From contig NZ_VSLZ01000001.1 in NCBI RefSeq assembly GCF_010747475.1, forward strand, positions 682,001 to 746,000: DNA of 64,000 nucleotides. Direction: 5' to 3'. Made by a program: the position numbers and the translations under genes. Shown here piece by piece: positions 47,455-57,019 of the stretch. The notes below the pieces were generated by a model. That model was not told the origin of the DNA. It did no database searches and saw nothing but the letters and a program-made list of their open reading frames with translations. The stretch is from Halorussus sp. MSC15.2. Lineage in GTDB: Archaea; Halobacteriota; Halobacteria; Halobacteriales; Haladaptataceae. Each line of letters begins with the position of its first letter. Within the stretch, counting starts at the first letter, position 1.

Positions 47455-47991
47455 TTAGACACCTCCAGTCTGGGGCTTCTCGGTGATGTAGACGCCGTCC
47501 TGGAAGACGCGAGTGTCCTTGCCCTGCACGCGAGTCAACTGCTCGATGTCCGCGGCCGTCTGGCCAACGTCCTCGATGCTCGGTCCGCGCAGGTGGAGAA
47601 CTTCGTCGTCCACTTCGACCGTCGTATCGCCGTGAATGTTCGTTCGTCGCGGGGCCTTCTCACCGAGGAAGTTCTCGATGACGACCTCGCCGTCGTCGGT
47701 ACGGACCTGCATCGGGAAGTGAGAGTAGAACACCTCCATGGTGTACTCCCACCCGTCGGTCACGCCGTGGAACATGTTGCGAACGTGGCTCTCGAACGTG
47801 CCCACGGTCGCGTTAGTCTTGGCGTCCTCGACGTCGCTCTCGATGACAACGGTTCCGTCGTCCACTTCGACCGATACGTCGGGGTACCAGAGGCGTCGCG
47901 TAACGGACCCTTCGGGACCCTCGACGCTGAGTTCGAGGTGGTCCTTCTCTGCGGTCACGTCGTCCGGAATTTCGAGTTCTGTTCGTGCCAT
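47455..47991 (-). CDS. rpl6: 50S ribosomal protein L6
   Basis: L6p, 178 residues, two homologous alpha/beta domains near the factor-binding site. Landmarks: MARTELEIPDDVTAEKDHLE, LWYPDVSVEVDDGTVVI, VTDGWEYTMEVFYSHFPM, NFLGEKAPRRTNIHGDTTVE. Two bases from rps8. Confidence 0.97.
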   Translation of the reverse strand: MARTELEIPDDVTAEKDHLELSVEGPEGSVTRRLWYPDVSVEVDDGTVVIESDVEDAKTNATVGTFESHVRNMFHGVTDGWEYTMEVFYSHFPMQVRTDDGEVVIENFLGEKAPRRTNIHGDTTVEVDDEVLHLRGPSIEDVGQTAADIEQLTRVQGKDTRVFQDGVYITEKPQTGGV

Positions 47992-47993
47992 TG

Positions 47994-48386
47994 TTAGTAG
48001 ACGTACGCGATGACCTGACCACCGACGCCCTTCTCGCGGGCCTCGTAGTGGCTCATGACGCCGCGGCTGGTCGTGACGACGAGTGCCCCGTAGTCGCGGG
48101 CGGGGAGGAATCGCTTCTCCCACTTCTCGAACTCGTCTGCTCCGGCCGAGTACCGGGGCTTGACCGAACCGCACTCGTTTATCGCGCCTTTCAGTTCGAC
48201 CTCGAACGTCCCGGCTTTACCGTCGTCGACGAACTCGAAGCCGTCGATGTACCCGCGGTCGTAGAAGACCTCGAGTACGCTGCCGATTTCGTTAGAGGCG
48301 GGCTGTACCGTATGGTCGAGATGACCCACGCTCTCGGCGTTGTCGATGCCGGAGAGCGCATTGGCCAGCGGATCGTTTCCTGCCAT
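47994..48386 (-). CDS. rps8: 30S ribosomal protein S8
   Basis: S8p, 130 residues, central 16S rRNA binder. Landmarks: [73 protein letters not shown] at the C-terminus. Length and ending are canonical for archaea. Confidence 0.97.
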   Translation of the reverse strand: MAGNDPLANALSGIDNAESVGHLDHTVQPASNEIGSVLEVFYDRGYIDGFEFVDDGKAGTFEVELKGAINECGSVKPRYSAGADEFEKWEKRFLPARDYGALVVTTSRGVMSHYEAREKGVGGQVIAYVY

Positions 48387-48389
48387 GAT

Positions 48390-48572
48390 TTATCGATACT
48401 TCTTGAAGCCCATGCTCCGGGCGACTTCGCGGAAACACTGCCGACACAGGTAGATGTCGTACTTGCCGACGAGACCCTGCTTTCGACCGCAGCGCTGGCA
48501 CTCTTCGATTTGGCCGGTGCGCTTGGCCGCGTGTTCTCCGGTCGCTTCGGAGTCGGTTTCGCTTTCACTCAT
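48390..48572 (-). CDS. rps14: 30S ribosomal protein S14 (zinc form)
   Basis: S14p, 60 residues, short gene read from ATG 48572. Two Cys pairs, ECQRCG and LCRQCF, form the zinc ribbon; C-terminus SMGFKKYR is invariant. An 18-residue acidic N-terminal extension ([18 protein letters not shown]) is a halophile feature. Overlaps rpl5 by four bases. Confidence 0.97.
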   Translation of the reverse strand: MSESETDSEATGEHAAKRTGQIEECQRCGRKQGLVGKYDIYLCRQCFREVARSMGFKKYR

Positions 48573-49093
48573 TGTTCGACCTCCACGTCGAAGTTCGATT
48601 CGAGGTACGCGATGGCGTCCTCGGCGGTCAACTGGTGCCCCGAGGGAATCGACCGAGTCAGCTTGTCGCGCTTGCTGACGCGGTAGCCCGGTCGCACGAG
48701 GTTGACCGTCACGTCGAGTCCGTAGATACCGATGTTCGGATCGTACTCCTGACTCGGGAACTCGGTGTGTTCTTCGATACCGAAGCTGAAGTTTCCGGTC
48801 TCGTCGAACTGCCGAGCCGAGATGTCGGCCAGCGGAAGCGCCTTCTCGATGAACGTCACCGCCTCGTCGTCGCGGAGGGTGACCTTCGCACCGATGGGGT
48901 CGCCCTGCCGGATACCGAACTCGGGCTTGGTGGACTTGGCCAGCGTCCGCACGCTCTGCTGACCGGTCACGTCCTCGAGAATCTCCTCGGCGTCCGCGAG
49001 TTCGCGGCCGCCTTCGCCGACGCCCATGTGGACGACGACCTTCTCGACGGTCGGCTCTCGCATCTCGTGGAAGTCGGCGTCCGCTTCGCTCAT
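48569..49093 (-). CDS. rpl5: 50S ribosomal protein L5
   Basis: L5p, 174 residues, binds 5S rRNA and P-site tRNA. Landmarks: [73 protein letters not shown]. Four-base overlap with rps4e. Confidence 0.97.
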   Translation of the reverse strand: MSEADADFHEMREPTVEKVVVHMGVGEGGRELADAEEILEDVTGQQSVRTLAKSTKPEFGIRQGDPIGAKVTLRDDEAVTFIEKALPLADISARQFDETGNFSFGIEEHTEFPSQEYDPNIGIYGLDVTVNLVRPGYRVSKRDKLTRSIPSGHQLTAEDAIAYLESNFDVEVEQ

Positions 49094-49797
49094 TCGCCGT
49101 CACCTCCCACGAAGTTCTCGTCGATGACGACGACGTACTCTTCGACCGTCTCGAAGGTACCGCCGTCGTCGATGCGCTCGACCACGACGTTGTTCGAACC
49201 GCTACCGGGAGTCACCTGAATTTCGGTAATCTCACCGATGTCGCCCGCGTGCGCGCCTCGAACTGCGGTCACGAGACTGCCTTCCTCGTACGGGAAGTGG
49301 GCGACGATTTCGTTGTCGTCGTTGTCGGTGACGATGGAGTCACCGGAGCTGTACTCGTCGTCCTCGACGAGGATGTTCTTCCCGTCGTGGAGGTTGAGCT
49401 GCGTCCGGCCGCCGGCGACCTTCGTCTTGTCTTCGATTTTGCCCAGCTTGCTACCGGCGGCGTCCGCGTCGATTTCGGTCAGCGTGAGCCGACCGCCCTC
49501 GTCGGGGAACACCCGGTAGTACTCCTCGCGCTCGGTGAACGCGACGATGTCGAACATGCCGATGGGTCGGTCCTCGGCGACACCCTCGTCGCCGTTGACC
49601 AGCACGCTGCCCTGGTCGAGGGCGTAGCGGGCTTCCTTCCGCGAACCGACGTAGCCCAGCACGTCCCGCAGCAGGATGAGGAGGGGTACGCCGTCCTCGC
49701 CGTGCGGGCCGGAGTCGGCCTTCACGGTGAAGGTTTCGGTCTTGCGCTCGACCGGCCAGGACTTCGGAACTGAGAGTCGCTTCTGATGCTTGGTCAT
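49090..49797 (-). CDS. rps4e: 30S ribosomal protein S4e
   Basis: S4e, 235 residues, archaeal/eukaryotic only. It has an S4-like N-terminus ([20 protein letters not shown]), [20 protein letters not shown] in the S4 RNA-binding domain, and a C-terminal KOW-like part ([20 protein letters not shown]). Confidence 0.97.
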   Translation of the reverse strand: MTKHQKRLSVPKSWPVERKTETFTVKADSGPHGEDGVPLLILLRDVLGYVGSRKEARYALDQGSVLVNGDEGVAEDRPIGMFDIVAFTEREEYYRVFPDEGGRLTLTEIDADAAGSKLGKIEDKTKVAGGRTQLNLHDGKNILVEDDEYSSGDSIVTDNDDNEIVAHFPYEEGSLVTAVRGAHAGDIGEITEIQVTPGSGSNNVVVERIDDGGTFETVEEYVVVIDENFVGGDGE

Positions 49798-50150
49798 TCG
49801 TTCTCACCTCGGAGGCGCGCCTCGCGCACGTCGTCCTCGAGGTCGAGGTCGGTCACGCGGAGGTTGCTCGCGTCGAGCGGCCGCGGGACTTCCTCGCCGT
49901 CTGCCTTCTCGAGAGTCACGTCCTCGACGTGGACGACTGCGTCGCGCAGGTCTACGTCGACGACTTCGCCTTCTTCGCCGGCGAAGTCTCCGCGCATAAC
50001 CTCGACGGTGTCGCCCGCGTTGACGCGGACGCTGCGGACGTCGAACTCCTCGCGGAGGTCGTCGGCGAGCGTCGCCTTGACCTGCTCGTGTCGCTCGTGG
50101 AGCGAGGCACGCTCGGTCTGATTTCGCTGTTTGCGTGGTTGCTTACTCAT
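49794..50150 (-). CDS. rpl24: 50S ribosomal protein L24
   Basis: L24p, 118 residues; assembly-initiator protein with a KOW motif ([20 protein letters not shown]). The N-terminus [20 protein letters not shown] is archaeal. Ends with an acidic [13 protein letters not shown] segment. Overlaps rpl14 by four bases. Confidence 0.97.
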   Translation of the reverse strand: MSKQPRKQRNQTERASLHERHEQVKATLADDLREEFDVRSVRVNAGDTVEVMRGDFAGEEGEVVDVDLRDAVVHVEDVTLEKADGEEVPRPLDASNLRVTDLDLEDDVREARLRGENE

Positions 50151-50543
50151 ACTATCATCGTAGCAGTACTCGCGATACTTCCGAACCGCTCTGCGACTTC
50201 CCGCGCGATGGGACCCTTAATCTCGGTCCCGCGCGGTTCCTCGACGTCGTCGATGATGACGGCGGCGTTGTCCTCGAACTTGACGCGAGTGCCGTCCGGA
50301 CGACGGATGGGTTTTCGCTGGCGGACGATGACGGCTTCGAGTACCTGCCGACGCATTTCGGGGGTACCCTTGGTGACCGAGACGGTCACCTTGTCGCCGA
50401 TTCCCGCCTTGGGGTGGCGGTTCTTCGCTCCGGAGTAGCCGGAAACACTGATGACTTTGACCTCACGGCGCCGTGTTGTCGGCGCACGTCAGCAGGGAAC
50501 CTTTCTCGAGACCCTGCGTCACGTCGGCCTTCAGCGCTTCCAT
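50147..50543 (-). CDS. rpl14: 50S ribosomal protein L14 (frameshift in this sequence)
   Basis: L14p, expected 132 residues. Translation from ATG 50543 gives [20 protein letters not shown] and CADNT, then a premature stop. The rest ([12 protein letters not shown] onward, through [18 protein letters not shown] to the end) is in another frame. The expected N-T-G-A-R-E stretch is coded by bases that lack two nucleotides near 50467-50473, where a ggc-gcc-cgt run reads gcgccgt on the coding strand. L14 is indispensable, so this is most likely a sequence error. Starts one base inside the rps17 stop. Confidence 0.9.
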
Positions 50544-50950
50544 TACTCGTCACCTCCTTCCGGAACGACGCCGGTCGATTCCTCGCCCGACGAGTCACTG
50601 TGTTCGGTGCCGCCCGCTGCGAAGCTCCGCGTCGTCTCGAACTTCTCGACGACGACGTGGCTCTTCGTTTTCGAAAGCGGTCGGGTCTCTGCGATACGAA
50701 CCGTGTCGCCGACTTCCAGTTCCATGCAGTCCGGGTGGTGTGCCGGAACGCGGGACCGGCGCTTCATGTGCCGGTCGTACTTCGGAACCGGAACGTCGTA
50801 CTCTCGCTCGACGATCACGGTTTTGTCCATGTCTGTGGAGGCGACCTCTCCTTCGAGCGTCTGACCGCGCACGGAAAGCGTTCCGTGGAACGGGCAGTCC
50901 TCGTCGGAGCAGGTCCCCTCCGGCTCTGATACGTTCAGTCCTATTGCCAT
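50543..50950 (-). CDS. rps17: 30S ribosomal protein S17
   Basis: S17p, 135 residues. OB-fold RNA-binding core with KTVIVEREYDVPVPKYDRHM, HPDCMELEVGDTVRIAETRP and SHVVVEKF. N-terminal CSDEDCPFHGTLSVRGQ is typical of archaeal S17. Acidic C-terminal tail (SDSSGEESTG) is halophilic. Overlaps the rnp1 end by ten bases. Confidence 0.97.
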   Translation of the reverse strand: MAIGLNVSEPEGTCSDEDCPFHGTLSVRGQTLEGEVASTDMDKTVIVEREYDVPVPKYDRHMKRRSRVPAHHPDCMELEVGDTVRIAETRPLSKTKSHVVVEKFETTRSFAAGGTEHSDSSGEESTGVVPEGGDE

Positions 50951-51324
50951 TGAGAGTCACCTGCCTTCTCGGTGCGCAATTCGGGTCGTGAGAGCAGCCG
51001 CGCGCCATCCACCGTAACGTAGGCCACGCCCTCGCACGGACCAGACTGACCGGAGCGACCTCCGGCAGTTTCCGACCCACGTTTGGACGCGGTCCCCGAC
51101 CCCTTCGCGAGGTCGGCGGATTCATCTGTGAGCGCGAACTCGAACGTCGTACCCTGCTTTGGCACCTGCCGCACCCGGTCGGCGGACGCGACGCTCACGG
51201 TCCCCTGCGTCTCGGCGACGACCCGACCCTCGATTCCTACGAGGTCGGCGTTCGCCGCGTCGGCGACGCGGACGGGGAGTCCGTTGAGTTCGTGTCGCGT
51301 CAGCGTCTCGGGTGTGAGTGGCAT
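50941..51324 (-). CDS. rnp1: Ribonuclease P protein component 1
   Basis: Archaeal Rnp1 (Pop4/Rpp29 homologue), 127 residues; binds RNase P RNA, which processes the 5' end of tRNAs. Landmarks: TRHELNGLPVRVADAANADL, VGIEGRVVAETQGTVSVA (Sm-like core), VPKQGTTFEFAL. Position between rpl29 and rps17 is the classical archaeal arrangement. ATG 51324 is used; the longer frame to 51444 adds a basic, non-family extension. Confidence 0.93.
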   Translation of the reverse strand: MPLTPETLTRHELNGLPVRVADAANADLVGIEGRVVAETQGTVSVASADRVRQVPKQGTTFEFALTDESADLAKGSGTASKRGSETAGGRSGQSGPCEGVAYVTVDGARLLSRPELRTEKAGDSQWQ

Positions 51325-51331
51325 GGTTCGA

Positions 51332-51556
51332 TTATTCGGCTGCTGCTTCTTCTTCGAGGTCGCCTTCTTCGCGCTGAACCGTCTTGATTCGCGCGATAGT
51401 CCGGCGAAGTTCCTTGAATCGGCCGGGGTCCTCCGGTGCGCCACCGGCGGCCTTCACGGCCTTCGCGTTGAGGAGTTCGGTTTCGAGGTCCTCCAGTTCG
51501 GCCTCGCGCTCTGCGGGCGTCATGTCGCGGATTTCATCGACGTGAAGGATGGCCAT
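51332..51556 (-). CDS. rpl29: 50S ribosomal protein L29
   Basis: L29p, 74 residues, a two-helix protein at the tunnel exit. Landmarks: [20 protein letters not shown] and LRRTIARIKTVQREEG. Overlaps the rps3 stop by one base. Confidence 0.96.
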   Translation of the reverse strand: MAILHVDEIRDMTPAEREAELEDLETELLNAKAVKAAGGAPEDPGRFKELRRTIARIKTVQREEGDLEEEAAAE

Positions 51557-52494
51557 TATTCGTCACCCTCCTCGGAGTTGGGTTCCTCGTCTTCCATCTC
51601 GTCCATGAGGTCCTCGGCTTCCTGCTCGACTTCGTCTTCGAGTTCGTCGAGTTCCTCTTCGACCGACTGCTCGGACTCGGTCTCCTCGGCCGACTCCTCG
51701 CTCTCGGTCTCGTCTTCGATGACCTCTTCGACGATTTCCTCGTCGATTTCCTCTTCGCCGATGTCCGCAGGCTCTTCGTCTACGTCTTCTTCCTCGCGGA
51801 GTTCTTCGAGTTCTTCGTCGGTCGGCTCTTCGAGGAGTTCCTCGACGCCTGCCTGCTCGTTGGCCTCGACGGCCTCGGGGACGACCTCTTCGGGACTCGC
51901 GCCCTCCTGAATCTCGAAGTCGTCAGGCAGGTTGGCTCCCGGCGGGATTATCTTCACGTCCACGCCGATGGTGCCGAGCTTGAGGACCGCGACGCCTTGG
52001 CCGTGGTCCACGATGTCCTCTGCGGGTTCACCGTTGTGCTTGATGTAGCCACGGTTGAACTTCTCGACGCGCGAACGCGCACCGGTGACCTTACCGGAGA
52101 GGACGATTTCGGCGCCGAGTGCGCCGGCGTCCATGATGCGGTCGATGGTGGTGTGACCGGCCTTCCGGAAGTACCAGCCGCGTTCGAGCGCGTTGGCGAG
52201 TCGGTCCGCGACGATGCGGGCGTTGAGGTCCGGCTCGTCAACTTCCTGCACGTCGATTTGCGGGTCTTCGAGGTCGAACCGCTCTTCGAGCTGGGTCGTA
52301 ATCTTCCGGATGTTCTTCCCGCCCTTCCCGATGACCATACCGGGCTTCTCGGCCTTGAGAACAATCTGAGTTCCCATGGGGGTCTTGGCGACTTCCATGC
52401 CGCCGTAGCCCGCGCGGCCGAGTTCGTCGGCGAAGAACTCGTCGATTTGGGACCGCTGAAGTCCGTCGTGAATGAACTGTTGTTCGTCTGCCAT
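51556..52494 (-). CDS. rps3: 30S ribosomal protein S3 with long acidic tail
   Basis: S3p, 312 residues. The KH domain ([20 protein letters not shown]) and the S3 C-terminal domain ([20 protein letters not shown]) are complete by about residue 200. The last 100 residues are almost entirely Glu/Asp with a few hydrophobics ([20 protein letters not shown] and similar), an unusually long halophilic tail. ATG 52494 is preferred to 52548 because [20 protein letters not shown] is the known haloarchaeal start. Confidence 0.95.
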   Translation of the reverse strand: MADEQQFIHDGLQRSQIDEFFADELGRAGYGGMEVAKTPMGTQIVLKAEKPGMVIGKGGKNIRKITTQLEERFDLEDPQIDVQEVDEPDLNARIVADRLANALERGWYFRKAGHTTIDRIMDAGALGAEIVLSGKVTGARSRVEKFNRGYIKHNGEPAEDIVDHGQGVAVLKLGTIGVDVKIIPPGANLPDDFEIQEGASPEEVVPEAVEANEQAGVEELLEEPTDEELEELREEEDVDEEPADIGEEEIDEEIVEEVIEDETESEESAEETESEQSVEEELDELEDEVEQEAEDLMDEMEDEEPNSEEGDE

Positions 52495-52955
52495 TATTCC
52501 TGCACCTCTTTGAGTACGAGTTCGACGTCTACTTCCGGCGTGTTCCACGCGCTGGCTCGCCCCATCGCTCGGGGCTTGCGGCCCTGCACTTCGCCGATTT
52601 TGTGGGCGGCGACGTGCATGATTTCCATCGACTCGCCGTCGAAGCCTTGCTGGTCGGCGTTGTTGACGACGTTCTCGATGAGCGTGAGGAAAGCCTCGCT
52701 GGCCTTCTCGGGGTAGCGACCGGCGTCCCAGCCGTCGATGTCGCTTCGGTGGCCGACGCCGCTGTTGTGGGACTTGAACGGAACCGACCGTTCGCCGTCG
52801 ATGACCTTCTGGAGGTACTCGCTGGCCTCCGCCGCGGTCATGCCCTTGATTTCGCGGGCGATGGCTTTGCTGTGCTTGTGGCTCATGTGCCGCTCCCGGA
52901 GCATCCCCTTGGCGGTGGTGTCCGGGTCGGTCTCGACACTGTAACTGATTCCCAT
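52494..52955 (-). CDS. rpl22: 50S ribosomal protein L22
   Basis: L22p, 153 residues, lines the nascent-peptide tunnel. Landmarks: [77 protein letters not shown]. Length matches the archaeal form. Confidence 0.97.
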   Translation of the reverse strand: MGISYSVETDPDTTAKGMLRERHMSHKHSKAIAREIKGMTAAEASEYLQKVIDGERSVPFKSHNSGVGHRSDIDGWDAGRYPEKASEAFLTLIENVVNNADQQGFDGESMEIMHVAAHKIGEVQGRKPRAMGRASAWNTPEVDVELVLKEVQE

Positions 52956-52958
52956 GGT

Positions 52959-53384
52959 TTACTTGAGTGGCACGAACTTCGAGGAGCGGGTCGCGCCGAT
53001 ACCGGCCTGTCCGTGTTCGACCGTGGATCGGGTCAGCTGGAACTCGCCGAGGTAGTGGCCGAGCATCTCCGGTTCCACGTACACGCGCTCGAAGCTCTGG
53101 CCAGTGTACACCGCGAACGTCTTGCCGACGAACTCCGGCAGGACCGGCATGTTCCGCAAGTGCGTCCGGATGGGGTCGTTAGCCGACCCTTCCTCGGTGG
53201 CCTCGCGGGCTTCCTCCACCAGCTTCTCCTGCTGGGTGGACAGGCCGCGCTCGATGGTTCGCCGCTGACGTGCGGGAAGCAGTTCCGCGACTTCGTCCAG
53301 ACTCATGTCCTGCAACTCGTCGAGGTCGTACCCGCGGAAGGTGAACTCACCTTCGCGGCCGGTTCGGTATTCGCCTTCGCTCAT
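52959..53384 (-). CDS. rps19: 30S ribosomal protein S19
   Basis: S19p, 141 residues. Landmarks: [55 protein letters not shown] and [21 protein letters not shown]-terminus KFVPLK. Acidic insertions are typical for haloarchaea. Confidence 0.97.
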   Translation of the reverse strand: MSEGEYRTGREGEFTFRGYDLDELQDMSLDEVAELLPARQRRTIERGLSTQQEKLVEEAREATEEGSANDPIRTHLRNMPVLPEFVGKTFAVYTGQSFERVYVEPEMLGHYLGEFQLTRSTVEHGQAGIGATRSSKFVPLK

Positions 53385-53387
53385 GGC

Positions 53388-54107
53388 TCAGTTACCTCCC
53401 CGTCCCGTTCGTCGGGACGAGATGTCCCCGACCTTCCGTCCGGGCGGAGCGTTCCGCGAGACGGACTTGGGTTTGCCGGGGTGCTGGCGGCCACCGCCAC
53501 CGAACGGGTGGTCCACGGCGTTCATCGCCACGCCACGGACGTTCGGCCACTTGGTGCCGCGCGCCTTCATCTTGTGATACTTGTTACCCGCTTTGACGTG
53601 GGGCTTCTCGGTCCGGCCGCCGCCTGCGACCACGCCGATAGTCGCCCGACAGTCGGGCGAGAGGCGCTTGACCTCACCGCTCGGCAGTTCCACGACCGCC
53701 GCGTTTCGGTCGTGCGTGACGAGGTTCGCGCTCACGCCGGAGGCGCGAGCGAACTTGCCACCGTCACCGGGACTACTCTCGACGTTACACACCGGGACTC
53801 CTTCCGGAATCTCGGCGAGCGGCAGCGTGTTGCCCTGCTTGATTTCGGCGGTGACGCCGACCTGGATGGTCTCGCCGACGCCGACGCCCTCGGGCACGAG
53901 GACGAGTCGCTGGTCGCCGTCCTCGAACTCGATGGCGGCGACCGGCGCGCTCCGTGCAGGGTCGTGTTCGATGTCCACGACCGTTCCGGAGACTGCGTCC
54001 GCTTCTTCGGGTTTCTTGTGTGTGAGATCCGCCTTGTATCGGTGCGAGGGGGCGCGGAACGTCGGTCCGCCCCGACCTCGTCGCTGTCCTTGAATTCGTC
54101 GTCCCAT
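53388..54107 (-). CDS. rpl2: 50S ribosomal protein L2
   Basis: L2p (L8 family in eukaryotes), 239 residues; needed for subunit association and peptidyl transfer. Landmarks: MGRRIQGQRRGRGGPTFRAP, VVDIEHDPARSAPVAAIEFE, GKFARASGVSANLVTHDRNA, GVAMNAVDHPFGGGGRQHPG. The last segment has the conserved His near the peptidyl-transferase centre. Confidence 0.98.
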   Translation of the reverse strand: MGRRIQGQRRGRGGPTFRAPSHRYKADLTHKKPEEADAVSGTVVDIEHDPARSAPVAAIEFEDGDQRLVLVPEGVGVGETIQVGVTAEIKQGNTLPLAEIPEGVPVCNVESSPGDGGKFARASGVSANLVTHDRNAAVVELPSGEVKRLSPDCRATIGVVAGGGRTEKPHVKAGNKYHKMKARGTKWPNVRGVAMNAVDHPFGGGGRQHPGKPKSVSRNAPPGRKVGDISSRRTGRGGN

Positions 54108-54109
54108 TA

Positions 54110-54361
54110 TCAGAACACCCCGATTCTGGAGGCGACTTCCTGCGCATCGTCGTCCTCCGAGAGTGTCACCGTGGCCTTCTTGTCACCGTTCATGGTGACC
54201 ATCGTGTTCACCTTCTGGATGGTGACGTCGTACTGCGCTTCAATCTCGTCGCGGATTTCCGGCTTGTCGGCGTCGAGGTCCACGATGAACTGGAGTTTGT
54301 TCTCAAAGTCCATCTCGTTCATCGCCTTCTCGGTGACCCACGGGTACTCGATGACGCTCAT
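54110..54361 (-). CDS. rpl23: 50S ribosomal protein L23
   Basis: L23p, 83 residues, at the tunnel exit where SRP binds. Landmarks: MSVIEYPWVTEKAMNEMDFE, NKLQFIVDLDADKPEIRDEI, YDVTIQKVNTMVTMNGDKKA. Overlaps rpl4 by four bases. Confidence 0.97.
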   Translation of the reverse strand: MSVIEYPWVTEKAMNEMDFENKLQFIVDLDADKPEIRDEIEAQYDVTIQKVNTMVTMNGDKKATVTLSEDDDAQEVASRIGVF

Positions 54362-55104
54362 CGGTCCGCCACCTCCTCGACTGCGCTCTCGGTCCAGACG
54401 GTGAGTCGGCCGGGATGCGTACCGGGCGCGAGGTCCTCTGCGTTGACCTCCTGCGCGGTCGCCACGTCTGCGCCCGCGAGGTTGCGGGCGGCCTTCGAGG
54501 GTTCGTCGCTGGTCACGAACAGGACCGACTTGGGGGTCTTGTACTTGCGACCACGCGTCGTACCCTTCCCGGCACGAACCGTCTTGTTCTCCTCGGCACG
54601 CTCGATGTCGGCGTCCACGCCGACGGCTTCGAGGAACGAGACGACTTCCTGCGTCTTCAACAGGTCCTCGAACTCGTCGCTCACGACGAGCGGAAGGTCG
54701 AGGTCCTCGTCGAACTGGTGGCCGCGCTCGGCCACGAGGTCGGCGTCGGCCGTCGCCGCGACGGCGCTGCGGATGGCCTTCTTTCGCTCCTTCGTGTTGA
54801 TGTCGAGCGTGCGGTCTTTCTCTTCTTTCGGCGGGTGGGCCTTGCGACCCCCGACGGTCTGGGGCACTCGCGCGCCCTGTCCGTTCGTCCGGGGGACGTG
54901 AGCCATCCCGCGACCACTGCCCGGCGACTCCGCCGAGGTTCGCATCCCGGCGTAGTCGTCGGCACCGTAGTCCTGCTTGCGGTTTGCCTGCGCGGCGAGG
55001 ACGGCTCGCTTGATGAGGTCCGGCCGGACAGTCTTCGAGAAGACGTCCGGCAGGTCCACGGAGCCGGCTTCCTCGCCGTCGAGGTTGCGGATTGTAGCCT
55101 GCAT
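54358..55104 (-). CDS. rpl4: 50S ribosomal protein L4
   Basis: L4p (L4e family), 248 residues. Landmarks: MQATIRNLDGEEAGSVDLPD, KRAVLAAQANRKQDYGADDY, SPGSGRGMAHVPRTNGQGAR, and AGKGTTRGRKYKTPKSVLFV, a basic loop lining the tunnel. The length is standard for haloarchaea. Confidence 0.97.
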   Translation of the reverse strand: MQATIRNLDGEEAGSVDLPDVFSKTVRPDLIKRAVLAAQANRKQDYGADDYAGMRTSAESPGSGRGMAHVPRTNGQGARVPQTVGGRKAHPPKEEKDRTLDINTKERKKAIRSAVAATADADLVAERGHQFDEDLDLPLVVSDEFEDLLKTQEVVSFLEAVGVDADIERAEENKTVRAGKGTTRGRKYKTPKSVLFVTSDEPSKAARNLAGADVATAQEVNAEDLAPGTHPGRLTVWTESAVEEVADR

Positions 55105-55107
55105 AGT

Positions 55108-56123
55108 TTATCCTTGGTTCGATTCGGTGCTTACGTACCGCACCTCGGGGTCGAGGCGCGGCTGGTCTTTCGGCCGGATGGCCGGGCGGAAACGCAGGAG
55201 GCGCTTGTTCGGACCGGGAACCGAACCCTTGACCAACGCGTAGGAACCGTCGACTTCGCCGTAGTTGACGAAGCCGCCGTCGACGTTGATGTCGTCGCCC
55301 TCACCGAGGTCGATGAGGCGCTTGTTGAGTTCGGTTCGCTGGTGGTAGCCGGTCTGGCCCTGCTGGGGAACCGTCGAGCGGACGCGGGACGGGTTCCACG
55401 GACCGAGGTTACCGATTCGGCGTCGCCATCCCTGCCGGGCGTGCTTGCCCTTCCGCTTCTGGACGCCCCATCGCTTGACGGGACCCTGCGTACCTTTGCC
55501 TTTCGTGACGCCGCTCACGTCCATGTACTCACCCGCGCGAACACGTCGTTCATGTCGTGTTCCCCGCCGTCGGTGAGGAGGTCCAGCGCGAAGTCGACGC
55601 GGTCGTCGAGCGACCCGCCGCCGACGCGACTCTCCATCACGTCGGGCTTCTTCTTCGGGACGCTGGGTATCTCGTCCGGAACGGTGTGGGTGACGACACG
55701 GAGGTCGGCGACGTCGCCGTTCGAGACTGCTTCGCGCAGCTCGTCCTCGGCGGCGTCGGCGTCGTACTCCTCGGGCACGTCGAGCGTGCGCGAGAGGTCG
55801 TCGTGGAATTCGTCGCCCCACACTTCCGTCAGCGGCTTCTTGCCGTACGGCGTGTCTTCGTAGGCTCGCAGAGCGACTGCCCGCATCGGCGGCGTCTCCA
55901 CGATGGTGACGGGAACGGTCTCCTCCATCCCCTCGCGCGGGGAGTCGGATTCGTCGTTCACCATCACCACGTGGGTCATGCCGACCTTGTAACCCGCGAA
56001 GCCTTGGAGAGACGGACTGCCGTCTCCGTCGGGCCACGAGTTGAAACGTGGAACCTCGCTGGTTGCACGCGTGCGGGGGCCGAACCCTAGCGAACCTTTG
56101 CGTGGTCTGCTTATATCTGACAT
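55108..56123 (-). CDS. rpl3: 50S ribosomal protein L3 (frameshift in this sequence)
   Basis: L3p, expected 338 residues and essential for the peptidyl-transferase centre. The first frame runs from ATG 56123 (MSDISRPRKGSLGFGPRTRA) through NDVFAR, then stops near 55517. The C-terminal part, GEYMDVSGVTKGKGTQGPVK through RWGVQKRKGKHARQGWRRRI and on to 55108, is in the other frame. The coding strand lacks one C near 55537-55543, where F-R-A-G-E-Y is expected. Length 1016 nt is one short of a multiple of three. Since L3 cannot be absent, sequence error is the likely cause. Confidence 0.92.
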
Positions 56124-56127
56124 CGTA

Positions 56128-57019
56128 TCACTTCTCTCTGAGGTTCAGGCAGCCGAGAGCGGCGAACATCGCTTCTTCCGTTCGCACGACCTCGCTACCT
56201 TGATTCGGAACCGCGTTCAGCCAGAGGTCAAACCGGCCGGGTGCGCCCGATTCGACTCCGGACTCCGCGTCCGCCTCGTCCTCCCCGTCGTCGCTCGGCC
56301 AGTCGTGGGCGAGCGGTTCGGTGGGGAGGTCGAGCATCTCCGGCAGGCCGCGACCCGGTGAACCGAACACGACGGTCATACCGTCGCGCTCGGTCCGGCC
56401 GACCACGTCGGTCAGCCGCCGGGTCGTCAACTCGACCCCGTGACGGGACGTTGCGATTCGAACGCCCGCGTCGTCGCGGTCGAGCGCCGCCGGAAGGTCC
56501 GTGCGCGTCACCGACAAACCCGAGAGGGGTTCGTCTACGAGCTTCGCACGGACCGGACTTCGCGAAGAGATCCTGACGGTAACGCGCTCCCCCTCGCCGA
56601 CCTCCATTTCTGGCGGTACGACGAGTGAGATCGGGTGTTGCAGTCCGCAATTGACCCGAACGCGCCCTTCAGGTCCGACCTCGGTCACGATTCCCTGTCT
56701 TAACGACCCCGAACCCTCGGATTCGGAGCCGGTCAGTGAGGGGGCGCGGAGCGGCGGCAGGACGCCCGCGTACTCCAGTTCGTCCCGCTTGCCGAATACC
56801 TCCTTTCGGAGGTAGGGCGGCGTCGCGGCGTAGTTCAGTACGGTGCTTACGAACCCGCCACCCCACTTCTCCTCCCCCCCCGGGGTCGGGAAAGACCCCG
56901 AGGCGGTCGGCCCGGAACACCGTCGCCGCGCGGGCGACGTAGCCGATTTTGCGAGTCGCCTCGCGCTTGTCTTCGGCCTCCCGGACGAGGGATGACGGAA
57001 CGAGTACGCTGACAGTCAT
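56128..57019 (-). CDS. SPOUT-type RNA methyltransferase, DUF171-like (frameshift at a C8 run)
   Basis: A predicted 296-residue SPOUT-fold methyltransferase, related to the archaeal putative RNA uridine N3-methyltransferase group, at the head of the ribosomal operon five bases before rpl3. The N-terminus MTVSVLVPSSLVREAEDKRE and ATRKIGYVARAATVFRADRL are in one frame. The rest (KWGGGFVSTVLNYAATPPYL onward, with the SAM-binding knot TVVFGSPGRGLPEML) is in another. The switch lies in a run of eight Cs (56873-56881), where one C too many explains the break. An OB-like insertion (VRVNCGLQHPISLVVPPEME) sits mid-protein. Confidence 0.85.

Noticed and set aside
55108-56123. Programmed ribosomal frameshift in rpl3
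   Set aside because: No slippery heptamer plus downstream structure is apparent, recoding is not known for L3, and several unrelated genes here show similar one-base lesions.
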